This document shows, in pieces, positions 23,120 through 31,672 of a stretch of 32,065 nt of DNA (position 1 is its first letter; every line of letters begins with the position of its first letter). Under the pieces are notes generated by a model, which saw only the letters and a list, made by a program, of their open reading frames with translations, was not told the origin of the DNA and ran no database searches. Origin of the DNA: Deltaproteobacteria bacterium (GTDB lineage Bacteria; Desulfobacterota; DSM-4660; Desulfatiglandales; Desulfatiglandaceae); NCBI GenBank assembly GCA_018644785.1, contig JABGPV010000020.1:1-32065 (forward strand), read 5' to 3'. The translations under genes were made by a program, and so were the position numbers.

Positions 23120-23452
23120 TTAAGAGCGCGGATCAAAATCAAGCTGTCCCCCCATTCCTTCTATCTCCAATGGGCTTCCACAATGATCCGGGATAAGTAA
23201 GTCGCCCCCCGCCACGGCATCCAGTTCCGTATGGGAAAGTTCCCCATCCATGGAGGGAGGGGAGGGCAATACCACATGGACCACCTTCCCGGTGTTTTCA
23301 TGGAATTTGATGTCCACGCCTTCGGGAACATCGATGCCCGCTTCCACGAGCACACCTTTTCCGTCTTCCAGAAGCCTTTTCTTGAACGATTCGTCGGACC
23401 ACGCTTTTTCCACCAGCCTACCATAGGCTCTTGACGATTCTTTTTTGCTCAT
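23120..23452 (-). CDS. NHLP-type RiPP precursor (nitrile-hydratase-like leader)
   Basis: A 110-aa precursor with a different leader class from the Nif11-type genes. Residues 1-83 resemble the nitrile hydratase alpha-subunit: YGRLVEKAWSDESFKKRLLE, GVLVEAGIDVPEGVDIKFHE, NTGKVVHVVLPSPP, ending ELDAVAGG. The 27-residue core (84-110) begins DLLIPDHCGSPLEIEG and has a single Cys at 91 and many acidic residues. AAAGGAGA lies 7 bases before the ATG. The gene starts 17 bases after the stop of maturase 2, so it is the most direct substrate candidate for that enzyme. Confidence 0.93.
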   Translation of the reverse strand: MSKKESSRAYGRLVEKAWSDESFKKRLLEDGKGVLVEAGIDVPEGVDIKFHENTGKVVHVVLPSPPSMDGELSHTELDAVAGGDLLIPDHCGSPLEIEGMGGQLDFDPRS

Positions 23453-23469
23453 GGGCGTTTCTCCTTTCC

Positions 23470-24954
23470 TTAGTGATGGAATTGTTTTCCATCATGGCTT
23501 GTGTTAATTCCTGGAATCTGTTTCTGTTTTTCTTTCAAAAAGTCCATATCCGATCCATCCAGGCGGTGGAAGATGCTGACGGCCTTTTCAATGGCATACT
23601 TGACCCGGTCACAATATGCCTCAACGGGTTTAAAAGGGTCGCCGTTTGCCGCTTTGTTGGTATAGATACAGCCGCCGCCGCAGAAATGGGCGGCCCAGCA
23701 CCGGGCGCATCTTTCCAGCCTCGTGACCATGGCCCTGAGATACGGTTCCCTGTCCGCGTCCGTTCCAAACACGCTCCCCATTCTCATTCCGGGGTCTCCG
23801 GTAAACAGGGGGCAGGGGAAAAGGTCTCCCTTCATCGACACCCCCAGATACCCCCTGCCGGCGCCGCATCCATACAACCGTTTTTGTTTTGACAACAGGG
23901 CGTAAAGGTAGCCAAGCAGCAATTTGAGACCGTGTTTGGGGACGGTGCGGTCCCTGATGGCGTCAAAAGTGATGTCGGCTTCTTTGTCCAGAAACTCACG
24001 CATGTGATCCTTCTCTTCCGCCCCCCGGTCTCGGGGTGTCCAGTTGCCGTAAAGGGACGGCACCGCCGGGGTCAGGGTATAAGATGAAAAGCCCGCCTTT
24101 AAAATGGCTTTTTTGATTTGGGGCAGGTCATTTGCTCTATTGATGGTCGCCCGGCAACGGGCGCCCGGGATTTTTTTGAGCAGTTTTTCAACATTCTCAG
24201 CAACCGTTCCATAAGACCCCCGGCCGTTCTTGAAGGGCCGGTTTTCATTGTGGATATGTTCGGGGCCGTCAAAGCTGATCAGGGGGGTGATGCCGTTGGT
24301 CTCCAGAAAAGCGATTTTTTTGTCGTCCAGCAACGTACTATTGGTGGTCATCCCGTATCTCACTTCTTTCCCCAAGGCCTTTCCCTTTTTGTCGGCATGG
24401 GCCACCACATGCCGGATCAACGGAAAATTCATCAGGGGTTCGCCGCCGCCGAACAGGATCCCCACCGACTTTTTCTCACCGGATTGGGCCATGAGCCAGT
24501 CAACGGCCCGGGTCGCGGTCCCCTCGTCCATCGTCCCCTCACTGCCGCATTCCCCGGTGTTCCCGTAGCAATAGACGCAGTTGAGGTTGCACTGACGGGT
24601 GATATTCATGGAGAGGGTGACCACCGGTTCCCCCATGAGTTTTGCCATGAGGTCATCCATGCCGGGCCTTTTTTCCCCCGGCGGATGGGATAATACATCT
24701 TCCTTCGTGGCGCCCTCAACCAGGCCCAGGTTCTCCAGTTCTTCCATGACGGGGGAAGGGACCAGGCATCCCTTATTGAACCGGATTTCGTCCAGGATAC
24801 GGGACATGCGGTCATCAATGACCGCACTGGTCATGGCGGGGACGTTCAAAAGATATGACGTGCCGTTGTGACGGAACAGGTGAAAGGGCGCAAGGGAAAT
24901 GTTATAAAAATATGTTTTCCCGTTGCGGCGGATTTCGATATTCTCAGGTATCAT
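23470..24954 (-). CDS. Radical SAM/SPASM peptide maturase 2
   Basis: A 494-aa radical SAM enzyme related to maturase 1. Residues 1-80 resemble a PqqD-type leader-binding domain (PFHLFRHNGTSYLLNVPAM ... LENLGLV). The cluster motif is C122-X3-C126-X2-C129 (TRQCNLNCVYCYG), followed by FGGGEPLMNFPL and SFDGPEHIHNENRPF. The SPASM region has YGCGAGRGYLGVS, LFPCPLF, CARCWAAHFCGGGC and a final YCDRVKYA. No strong ribosome site precedes the ATG at 24954. It lies between the Nif11-type precursor at 25252 (43 bases upstream) and the NHLP precursor at 23452 (17 bases downstream), so one enzyme sits in one transcript with both leader classes. Confidence 0.93.
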   Translation of the reverse strand: MIPENIEIRRNGKTYFYNISLAPFHLFRHNGTSYLLNVPAMTSAVIDDRMSRILDEIRFNKGCLVPSPVMEELENLGLVEGATKEDVLSHPPGEKRPGMDDLMAKLMGEPVVTLSMNITRQCNLNCVYCYGNTGECGSEGTMDEGTATRAVDWLMAQSGEKKSVGILFGGGEPLMNFPLIRHVVAHADKKGKALGKEVRYGMTTNSTLLDDKKIAFLETNGITPLISFDGPEHIHNENRPFKNGRGSYGTVAENVEKLLKKIPGARCRATINRANDLPQIKKAILKAGFSSYTLTPAVPSLYGNWTPRDRGAEEKDHMREFLDKEADITFDAIRDRTVPKHGLKLLLGYLYALLSKQKRLYGCGAGRGYLGVSMKGDLFPCPLFTGDPGMRMGSVFGTDADREPYLRAMVTRLERCARCWAAHFCGGGCIYTNKAANGDPFKPVEAYCDRVKYAIEKAVSIFHRLDGSDMDFLKEKQKQIPGINTSHDGKQFHH

Positions 24955-24997
24955 GGGTTGGGGTTCTCTGATTTTCCAGTCCCCTCATCGGGAGTCA

Positions 24998-25252
24998 TCA
25001 CTTGTTGGTGTCTTCTAAAGGATCTCCCCAGTCACCACACCCACAATCCGCGGCGCCTCCGGATATAAGTTCCATATCTTCCTCCGTTAACTGATCTACC
25101 TCCGCGCCAATGTCTTCCGGGGAAAACGCGAAGCCTTCCGCTTCAACGATCGCCTTTCTTGCTTTAGCAGTTTCGGCTGCTGTCACCCGATTTCTAAAAT
25201 CCCCGTCCGTCTTCAGTCTCTCGATGAAAGCTTGCGCACTTTCGATGGACAT
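24998..25252 (-). CDS. Nif11-type RiPP precursor, CXC core
   Basis: An 84-aa precursor. The 66-residue leader starts MSIESAQAFIERLKTDGDF and ends DMELISGG. The 18-residue core AADCGCGDWGDPLEDTNK has Cys70 and Cys72, an unusual CGC pair that could hold a small ring or a metal. AGGAGGGA lies about 8 bases before the ATG. First gene of the unit precursor, maturase 2, NHLP precursor. Upstream, 25253-25380 is A/T-rich and presumably holds its promoter; the TTGACTCAAG box of the other precursors is not seen. Confidence 0.93.
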   Translation of the reverse strand: MSIESAQAFIERLKTDGDFRNRVTAAETAKARKAIVEAEGFAFSPEDIGAEVDQLTEEDMELISGGAADCGCGDWGDPLEDTNK

Positions 25253-25380
25253 AATCCATCCCTCCTATAAATAAAAAAAGTCACCCGTTAACTTTTATAG
25301 CCCATATTTTTTTTAAATGTCAAACGGTTATAAGGAACCCCTTATATCCAAAATCAACGGGGCAAGGCTTGGGCGGTACA

Positions 25381-25609
25381 ATTTAAGCCCTGGCATATGC
25401 CAATAAAAAGGCCGGATCCACCTCGCTCTTTGAAATGGCCAAAGTTCTCCGGTTGGCGGACAATCTGTGGGGCGCTACCGGGAATAAGTGGGCTTCAAAG
25501 AATGAAGATCGTATCATGGATGAGATTTTCATCAAAAGGGTGGAAGAAGGACAATTCAAATACCTCAATCCCGTATCAGAAGGTGGAGGGCGATGTCGAA
25601 TGCCGGGGA
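25381..25609 (+). pseudogene. Binding-protein 3' fragment, repeat copy 3 (diverged)
   Basis: Matches 9733-9961 (GCCGGATCCACC, GCGGACAATCTG, TTTTCATCAA are shared) with many substitutions, including frame damage at its start. The readable part is ADNLWGATGNKWASKNEDR. It is older than copy 2 and marks the other side of the precursor region. Confidence 0.85.
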
Positions 25610-25990
25610 AAAGAAGATACTCTGGGAGTTGACATTGATCGTCTCCCGTAGCGTCGATGCGCGATTGTCTGAGCATGGGGGCAACAGAATCAATAGCAAA
25701 TCTTTGCGGGAAGTTTATAAATTAACAACGTCCCCTCCCCCAGTTTTCGTTCGGGCACTATTTAATTTCGAGGGACTCTTTTCTAATGGAAAATTGAAAA
25801 AAGAATAAGGCCAGCCGTCAATTAAGATTTGAGTATTCAAAAATAAATGGTATGTTTCTACCTGAGCCACAGGCGGACGGCGGACCCGGTTCCGATTCAG
25901 GTGGAACTTTGATGACCATTTCAAAAGGATTTGTGCGGTGGAAGTGAGGCAGGCGGTTCAAAACGGGATTGTGAAACGAGGATTGGTCCA
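25610..25990. other. Stretch without a supportable gene
   Basis: Short open frames only, none with a convincing start, ribosome site or family motif. The last part (25900-25990) holds the leader of the cyclic-nucleotide-binding gene. Confidence 0.4.
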
Positions 25991-26533
25991 ATGAGAAAAG
26001 TGCTCTATATTTTGGGTGGATTGGATGACAATGACGTGGAGTGGTTGATTGCGGGCGGGGAACGCCGGCGGGTGACCGTGGGTGAGGTGCTCATCAGCGA
26101 AGGGAAGATGATCGAGGCGCTCTATATTTTGCTGGAGGGGGAGCTGGCGGCTTCCATAAAGACCCACAAGGGTCCCCGTGAGTTGGGTAAGATGTCTGTG
26201 GGAGACATGGTGGGAGAGATCTCCCTGGTGGACGACCGACCCGCCTCCGCAACCGTCACTGTGGTGCGGGACGCGCACGTTCTGGCCGTTCCCCGCACGG
26301 CGCTGCTGACACAACTGAAAACAGACATCGGGTTTGCAGCGCGATTCTATCACGCCGTGGCCCAGATGCTCTCCTACCGCCTGAGGGATAACACGGCCCT
26401 GATCGCCGGCGAAGGCGCGGCCCCGGTCCCCGAGTTAGAGAAGGAAGAGGACCTTCTTGGCATGGACGTGCTGGACAACGTCCATATGGCGGGTCAGCGT
26501 TTTTCCCGCATCATGCGTCGGTTGGCCGGGTGA
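25991..26533 (+). CDS. Cyclic-nucleotide-binding-domain protein associated with peptide export
   Basis: A 180-aa protein made of one cNMP-binding domain: EVLISEGKMIEALYILLEGE, then the phosphate-cassette region VGDMVGEISLVDDRPASATV (near residues 75-95). The tail (RIMRRLAG) carries no helix-turn-helix, so it is not a CRP-type regulator. Stand-alone proteins of this kind are known beside NHLM and related bacteriocin exporters, where they are thought to modulate transport. The start at 25991 has GAGG about 9 bases upstream; an ATG at 25931 would add 20 residues without family support. It is separated from the exporter operon by the precursor region. Confidence 0.85.
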   Translation: MRKVLYILGGLDDNDVEWLIAGGERRRVTVGEVLISEGKMIEALYILLEGELAASIKTHKGPRELGKMSVGDMVGEISLVDDRPASATVTVVRDAHVLAVPRTALLTQLKTDIGFAARFYHAVAQMLSYRLRDNTALIAGEGAAPVPELEKEEDLLGMDVLDNVHMAGQRFSRIMRRLAG

Positions 26534-26580
26534 GTGAAAAAGTTGAATGAAAATACAGGAGTTCTTGATGGAGATTTGTT

Positions 26581-27921
26581 CTACCCTGTGGTTTGGGAAT
26601 ATTGGAATATGGACCGGGGAATGCGGTCAACGATGATGGGGAAATGGTCCGGGCTTAGACCCACCCGCTTCAGGCTCTTATCAATTTTATCTGTATTCAA
26701 CCTTTCGAATTCATGATCTACCCGAAACCTGGACATCAGTAAATCAGCAAGGTAAACAAGCGTCACCAGGTCTTTATCCACAGTTGCCTCTTCAGGACGA
26801 TGATGGTGCCTTATGGTATCTATCAGGTTGTCGGCCAGGGTCCATCTTTCGCCGAGTAGAGCCCCTGCCTCGGGGTGTGTAATGTTGAATCTCTCTTTTT
26901 CCATGTTGCATAGTTCAGCCCCTTCCTCATGGGCGGCACGATAGAAGTAGGGGGCCGCCGATGTCATGTATTGGTCCAGAGGAATCTTTCCTATATCATG
27001 CAGCAGCCCGGCCGTATATGCGATATCCGGGTCTGACCGCCCCGTGAATTCAGCCAGTTCACCGGACAGAATGGCCGTCCCCAGGGCATGCTGGAAAATG
27101 CCGCCCTTGCAGAGGGAATACCCTTGGGATGATTCTGAATAAATGGTTTCCAATGAGGCTGACACTACCAACATCAGGAGGCGCTTTTCTCCCAAGAGCA
27201 CAAGTGCATGATCAATGGAGCCAACCCTGGACTTCAGCGAAAACTGGGCGGAATTGCACAGGTTGATGGTCTTTGCGCTGACAACCTGCTCTTGACGGAC
27301 CTCTTCCCCGATCTCCGACATAGTGCAGTCGTCGTCCTGAATCATTCGGATGATCTTGAGGGCTATCTGGGGAATGGGTCGCACCTGCTGTATGGCATTG
27401 TCAATATCGGCGGGCGTGGGTTTTTCATGGTCCGTCTCCGGAAGATCGACCACGAACTTGTGTATGGGTTCAATTCCAATCTTCAGATCGTTGAGATTGA
27501 GGGTTAATTTGCAGCTGAAATAACCTCCGGTTTCAGCCCGGTTAACCGGTATGCCATTTTCGTCCAGAATGGCCTGAACCACTTCGGTCGTTCGACCCCC
27601 GATATTCAGAAAGAGGTCCTCGTCAGATACCGGGCCAACCATGGCGCCGCCGGCAACAGAGGCTTTCAGCCTGTCAATGGAAGCGCCCGCCTCGATCATG
27701 GCCTGGATAAAAAGGGGAACTCCAGTGGAAGCGTATGTTTCCGGTTGAAAAGCGATGTCGGTTCCTGTTGCTTCCGGCAGGAGTATGTGAAGCAGTCCCC
27801 CCAGATTTGCTTCCTGGTCCCACAATATGAGCCCTACACAGGTTCCTAGAAAAGCTTCCAGCCTGACATCTTTTTGTTTACCGATGACACATGCTCCGGA
27901 GGGTACGATCTGCGTTTCCAT
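26581..27921 (-). CDS. CheD-HDOD fusion signalling protein
   Basis: A 446-aa two-domain protein. Residues 1-165 match CheD, the chemoreceptor glutamine deamidase: Cys28 in LGTCVGLILWD and His45 in GGLLHILLPE are the expected catalytic residues, and VAGGAMVG and NIGGRT follow. Residues 185-400 are an HDOD domain (PIPQIALKIIRMIQDDDCTM, INLCNSAQF, LLHDIGK, HPEAGALLGERW), with the HD pair kept in LLHDIGK. HDOD proteins usually act in signalling. The fusion would link receptor modification to that output. No chemotaxis genes are nearby. AAGGAGA lies about 11 bases before the ATG. It converges with the cNMP-binding gene. Confidence 0.85.
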   Translation of the reverse strand: METQIVPSGACVIGKQKDVRLEAFLGTCVGLILWDQEANLGGLLHILLPEATGTDIAFQPETYASTGVPLFIQAMIEAGASIDRLKASVAGGAMVGPVSDEDLFLNIGGRTTEVVQAILDENGIPVNRAETGGYFSCKLTLNLNDLKIGIEPIHKFVVDLPETDHEKPTPADIDNAIQQVRPIPQIALKIIRMIQDDDCTMSEIGEEVRQEQVVSAKTINLCNSAQFSLKSRVGSIDHALVLLGEKRLLMLVVSASLETIYSESSQGYSLCKGGIFQHALGTAILSGELAEFTGRSDPDIAYTAGLLHDIGKIPLDQYMTSAAPYFYRAAHEEGAELCNMEKERFNITHPEAGALLGERWTLADNLIDTIRHHHRPEEATVDKDLVTLVYLADLLMSRFRVDHEFERLNTDKIDKSLKRVGLSPDHFPIIVDRIPRSIFQYSQTTG

Positions 27922-28226
27922 TTGCGAGCTGTTCTCCTTGACTCAACGAGAAAATTCGGGATCCCTTCCAACATTTATGGCAAAGTCCCAATAATGACCG
28001 TGAAGGGTTTAACTCTATACCAGGGTTTATCAGCATTTTCAATCTTCACGGCAAGATAGAAATACAAAAAAGGGGCCAAGTCTGCCGTTGACTGTTGTTT
28101 GAAGGCATGATAATCGTGAAATATGTCACGCCCACTCAGAATAGAATACCCTGGTGCCTGGTACCATGTGATGAACCGATTTTACATATACCAGTAAAAC
28201 AGTGAGATAGGGCTGAAGGAGATTTC
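27922..28226. other. Divergent intergenic region
   Basis: Separates the CheD-HDOD gene (-) and the thiamine-diphosphate enzyme (+). It holds a candidate + strand promoter (28088-28116) and AAGGAGA just before the ATG at 28227. No gene is seen. Confidence 0.45.
28088..28116 (+). promoter_or_regulatory. Candidate promoter of the thiamine-diphosphate enzyme
   Basis: TTGACT (28088-28093) and TAATCG (28111-28116) are 17 bases apart, 110 bases before the start codon. Confidence 0.35.
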
Positions 28227-29840
28227 ATGAAAACAGTCGCAGATCGAATGGTGGAAATTTTGATGGAAGCGGGCGTCAAGACTGTCTTCGGGATTCCCAG
28301 CATCCACAACCTGGGGCTTTATGAAGCCTTGCGAAAAACGCCCGATATCAAGCATATTCTTTGCCGCCATGAGAGTACCGCAACCCATATGGCGGATGGC
28401 TACGCCAGGGAGAGCGGTAAGATTGGGGTGGCGATTGCTTCAACGGGTCCGGGCGTCGGATACACGGTTCCCGCCCTTCAGGAGGCTTTCGGCAGCAGTG
28501 TGCCGCTGCTCGTGATCGCCACCAACATTGCATCCACCAAAATTGGAAAAGGCATCGGTACGCTACACGAAATAACGGAACAGGAGAAAATTTTCCGAAA
28601 TGTCACCAAAGGGGTTTTTGCAATACGAGCCAAATCGGAGGCCCAGGACCTGACCCGTCGGGCGCTTGCCACGGCGCTTTTGGGAAGACCCGGGCCCGTG
28701 TATCTGGAAATTCCGACTGATTTGCTTAATAAGGAGGTGGAAGAAGAATCCCCGGTGGTAATGGACCCTTTCCCGAAAACGCCTCCGCCGCCGAACTTGG
28801 AAAAAGCCATAGCGCTTATGGGGGAAGCGCAAAACCCTTTGGTGTCAGTGGGAACAGCCGCTTTGCGGGCCGGTCTTAGTAAAGATATAATCGGTATTGC
28901 AGAGGCCCTGACAGCCCCTGTCCTGTTTTCCCCCAATGCTAAAGGAATGATTCCGGACGACCATCCACTCGCCCTGGGTAACGGGGCCAGGCGGGGCGTC
29001 ATTCGGGAAGCCGTCGCCACCTCCGACCTTGTCTTGGCCATGGGGACCCGCTTAAGGGAGGTGGATGCCAAAAGAAGGGGTCTATTATTGCCCCGGCTCA
29101 TCCATGTGGACTGGGATGATCAGTGGATTGACAAGAACTTTCCCTCTGAAATCGCCCTTACGGGGGATCTGGTGCAGATCGTTCGGGCCCTTGCGAAAAA
29201 GATCACTCATTTGCCCCAAAGGGAAAACCGAAAGACCAGGATGGCGGAGATCATAAGAAGCCTTCAAGAAGAAATATCCAAAATCAGTGAAGTGCATTCT
29301 GAATTGGCCTACCTGGAAGCGATTCGAAACGTCCTGCCCCGGGAAAGCACCCTCGTGGCGGACAACACCCAGTTGGGGTACTGGTCCGAATATTTTTATC
29401 CTTCCTTTGTCCCCGGTGGATGGATGGGCGCCAAAGGATCCGCCATTATCGGGTTTGCCTTTGCCGCTGCCGTGGGGGCCAAAATCGCCGCCCCCGAAAG
29501 AGACATCGTGGCCTTGATCGGTGACGGCGGCTTCCTTTACAGCTCTCAGGAACTTGCCACCTGTAAAAGACACGGCATTGGTTTTCCCCTGATCGTTGTC
29601 AACAGCAGATCATACGGCATCATCGGGTATCTTCAGAAAATGTTCCACCAGCACGAATACGAGACCCGGCTGGAAAATCCCGATTTTGTTCAACTGGCCG
29701 GCGCTTACGGTGTTGAAGGATGCCGGGTGACATCGCTTTCCCAGCTTAAAGATGCCCTCTCAGAGGCTCTTTTTTCAGGAGAGATGCGTTTGATTGAATT
29801 GGTGGCGGATTTTCCCGCCCCTCCCTTTGCCGAATATTGA
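28227..29840 (+). CDS. Thiamine-diphosphate-dependent enzyme, acetolactate synthase/decarboxylase-like
   Basis: A 537-aa enzyme with the three domains of the acetolactate synthase/benzoylformate decarboxylase superfamily. The N-terminal domain has the catalytic Glu in CRHESTATHMADGYAR, and STGPGVGYTVPALQEAF. A central domain spans about 190-330. The C-terminal ThDP-binding motif is GDGGFLYSSQELATCKRHG ... VNS. The GTLHEITEQ segment is similar to that of 2-oxo acid decarboxylases in this family; the exact substrate cannot be told. AAGGAGA is 5 bases before the ATG. It does not belong to the peptide system by any evidence seen here. Confidence 0.88.
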   Translation: MKTVADRMVEILMEAGVKTVFGIPSIHNLGLYEALRKTPDIKHILCRHESTATHMADGYARESGKIGVAIASTGPGVGYTVPALQEAFGSSVPLLVIATNIASTKIGKGIGTLHEITEQEKIFRNVTKGVFAIRAKSEAQDLTRRALATALLGRPGPVYLEIPTDLLNKEVEEESPVVMDPFPKTPPPPNLEKAIALMGEAQNPLVSVGTAALRAGLSKDIIGIAEALTAPVLFSPNAKGMIPDDHPLALGNGARRGVIREAVATSDLVLAMGTRLREVDAKRRGLLLPRLIHVDWDDQWIDKNFPSEIALTGDLVQIVRALAKKITHLPQRENRKTRMAEIIRSLQEEISKISEVHSELAYLEAIRNVLPRESTLVADNTQLGYWSEYFYPSFVPGGWMGAKGSAIIGFAFAAAVGAKIAAPERDIVALIGDGGFLYSSQELATCKRHGIGFPLIVVNSRSYGIIGYLQKMFHQHEYETRLENPDFVQLAGAYGVEGCRVTSLSQLKDALSEALFSGEMRLIELVADFPAPPFAEY

Positions 29841-29856
29841 CCATAGGGTGTAATGG

Positions 29857-29884
29857 GTGACTTTCTTCGGGAAAGCACCGTCAC
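29857..29884. terminator. Hairpin between convergent genes
   Basis: Outer arms GTGAC/GTCAC enclose an inner TTTC-TTCG-GGAAA stem-loop, between the convergent thiamine-diphosphate enzyme and ZIP-type genes. It lacks a strong T-run, so it is only a possible terminator. Confidence 0.3.
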
Positions 29885-29896
29885 AAATGATATTTT

Positions 29897-30698
29897 TCAT
29901 CCTCCCAACCGATGGGCCTCTCCGATCAGCAGTCGCACCAGGGCTGTGAGCGCAAAACCCGAAACGGCGACGGCGAACCCTTTTCGGCTGCCGCAATCCA
30001 CAATCAAAGGGGTATCCTTAAGCTCATGAAGGGTGCTCATGTAAAGAAACACACCGGAGGCGACGGACAGCACAAAGGCTTTCACCACCAGCATGACATG
30101 GATCCCCAGCATGGCATGCAGATGTTGGCCCACAATAATGCCCGCGGGCGTTGCGCAGGCAAACATGATAAAGAGCCAAAACACTTTGTTTCGGGAAAGG
30201 GTGCTTCTGACCATTTTGAGGGCCAAGGCAAATCCGGCGGATGATTTGTGGGCTAAAATGGCGATCAGGATAAAAACGGCCGCCTCGGTGTTGCTGATGC
30301 CCAGAGCCGCTCCCAGAAAAAAGGATGGAACGGCAATCATACAGGTCATGATGACGGGGATAATGGGAGAATTGAGCCCTCCCAATTTCCATTTTCTTGG
30401 AATGCCGCAGTTGTTCAACACCCTGTTCGATGAGCAGCAAAAAAAGAAAGGCTGAAATGGCGATGACCGACGCTAATGGGAAGTCGAGTTTGGGGAATGC
30501 ATGGGAGAACAGATGCGATGCGCTCGGTAGCATCATGGTCAGGGAGAGCGCCAGAAAGACCCCTGCGCCAAAGGCCTGCCCCATGGGAAAGCCGTGTACC
30601 CGCCTGGCCCTTTCGGGATGAAAGAGCGGCATGAAACCGCCCGCGAATGTACCGGCCAGAATGATGAACAACGAAAACCACTGAAATCCTGTAAGCAT
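29897..30698 (-). pseudogene. ZIP-family metal transporter, frameshifted
   Basis: The N-terminal half (from 30698; FQWFSLFIILAGTFAGGFMP, GVFLALSLTMMLPSASHLF) and the C-terminal half (FFLGAALGISNTEAAVFIL, ILAHKSSAGFALALKMV) are in different frames, switching near 30370-30425. Together they give the usual eight-helix ZIP layout. The fourth-helix motif, normally HSxxEGxALG, here reads VPSFFLGAALG without the His and Glu; the fifth-helix His (AHKSSAGFAL) is kept. Loss of ligands and a frameshift together point to decay rather than a sequencing error. A ribosome site (AAAGG) precedes the start, which is 19 bases after a tiny lipoprotein gene. Confidence 0.75.
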
Positions 30699-30717
30699 AG
30701 GGTATACCTTTATTTCT

Positions 30718-30843
30718 TCAAAAAAGCCTCGGTTCTTCGCCGCGTTTTACGGCCGTCAAATATGGTCCGTTCTTGACCGTCGCGCACCCCATTATCGCCA
30801 TAACCAACACCCCCGCAACCGCAACACGAAAAATCGTTCTCAT
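30718..30843 (-). CDS. Tiny lipoprotein upstream of the ZIP-type gene
   Basis: A 41-aa reading frame: MRTIFRVAVAGVLVMAIMGC is a signal peptide with lipobox IMGC (Cys20), and the mature part is only 22 residues (ATVKNGPYLTAVKRGEEPRL, then F). GAGG lies shortly before the ATG. It is the first gene of a probable operon with the ZIP-type gene. Small metal-linked lipoproteins exist, but this one matches no known family; a truncated remnant is possible. Confidence 0.55.
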   Translation of the reverse strand: MRTIFRVAVAGVLVMAIMGCATVKNGPYLTAVKRGEEPRLF

Positions 30844-30860
30844 AATGCCTCAAACCCTTT

Positions 30861-30878
30861 AGCATGGGTTGCCATGCT
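30861..30878. promoter_or_regulatory. Inverted repeat before the lipoprotein/ZIP operon
   Basis: AGCATGG-GTTG-CCATGCT is a perfect 7-base inverted repeat 18 bases before the lipoprotein start: a candidate metal-responsive operator or leader hairpin. Confidence 0.45.
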
Positions 30879-31171
30879 TGTCCATATTTACATCCACGTT
30901 AAGATGCCGGGGCCATATGAATACCTTTCTTTATGACGGGAAAAGGCTGAACAGTTCTCGCAACTGAAATGATAAATCTCTGAGTCAGCTTGATTATTAA
31001 TTCACAAAACAAGATGTGACCCCGATTCCGCATAATTCATTTTTCACTTGACTTGAAGTTTCGGAGGACGTACAGAAATATATGATTTTATCGTGATTTA
31101 ATGACTATTGCCATCGACGTCCTTTTTTCATCTTCAGCTCAAAGAGAAAAGAATATGGCTCACGGCATCTT
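30879..31171. other. Stretch without a supportable gene
   Basis: No protein gene seen. TTGACT at 31048-31053 and the terminator at 31172-31206 face the same way, so a short untranslated transcript is possible. Confidence 0.3.
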
Positions 31172-31206
31172 AAAACCCCGCTTCTCAAAAGAGATCGGGG
31201 TTTTTT
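31172..31206 (+). terminator. Rho-independent terminator
   Basis: AAACCCCG and CGGGGTTTTTT pair, with an inner TCTC-AAAA-GAGA stem, followed by six T. No gene ends just upstream on the + strand, so it may end a small RNA. Confidence 0.7.
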
Positions 31207-31452
31207 GTTGGGTGGAGAACGGGATTGTTCCATCACGGGAATTTTAACCGAAGCGCTACAGGGCAAAAGAAATCATGAGGATTTTTCATAACAGAATCTA
31301 TCCGGGTTCCCGGATATCAGCACTTTTTTCATATTATTCCGTCTGTAAAGAGCAATCTTTCAACCATTTCTTGCCGGAAAACATCAAAGTTAGGATTTAT
31401 GCAGAACTACACAATTACTTGTTTATGTATTCAATTGAACAAAGGATTTATA

Positions 31453-31590
31453 ATGTCTGAAAAACTGACCTATAAAGAGTTAGAAAAGAGAGTTCTTGAA
31501 TTAGAAGAAATTGAACTCGAACTTAAAAAAACAGAAATCTTGCTAAATGATGAGATCAATTGGCGGCGCCTCTTGGTCGATCAATCGTAA
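31453..31590 (+). pseudogene. Sensor-protein N-terminus cut off by IS66-family element
   Basis: The frame starts MSEKLTYKELEKRVLELEEI with AAAGGA eight bases upstream. This opening and coiled coil are typical of the start of PAS-containing sensor kinases in Desulfobacterota. After 45 codons the native frame meets the IS end: the last codon TCG and the stop TAA are made partly from the GTAA of the element. The rest of the gene must lie beyond the IS, outside the window. Confidence 0.65.
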
Positions 31591-31672
31591 GCGCCAAAAG
31601 AACCCCATCTTTTCCCCACCTGCGAGGCGTGTAATAATCGGGCAACCTTTTAACCCATGAGAGAGGATGCCC

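Noticed and set aside
26534..26716. Frame MKKLNENTG... after the cNMP-binding gene
   Set aside because: Mostly antisense to the CheD-HDOD gene; no family features.
28227..29840. Thiamine-diphosphate enzyme as a RiPP-tailoring gene
   Set aside because: It is separated by an unrelated gene and an intergenic promoter and resembles ordinary 2-oxo acid enzymes.
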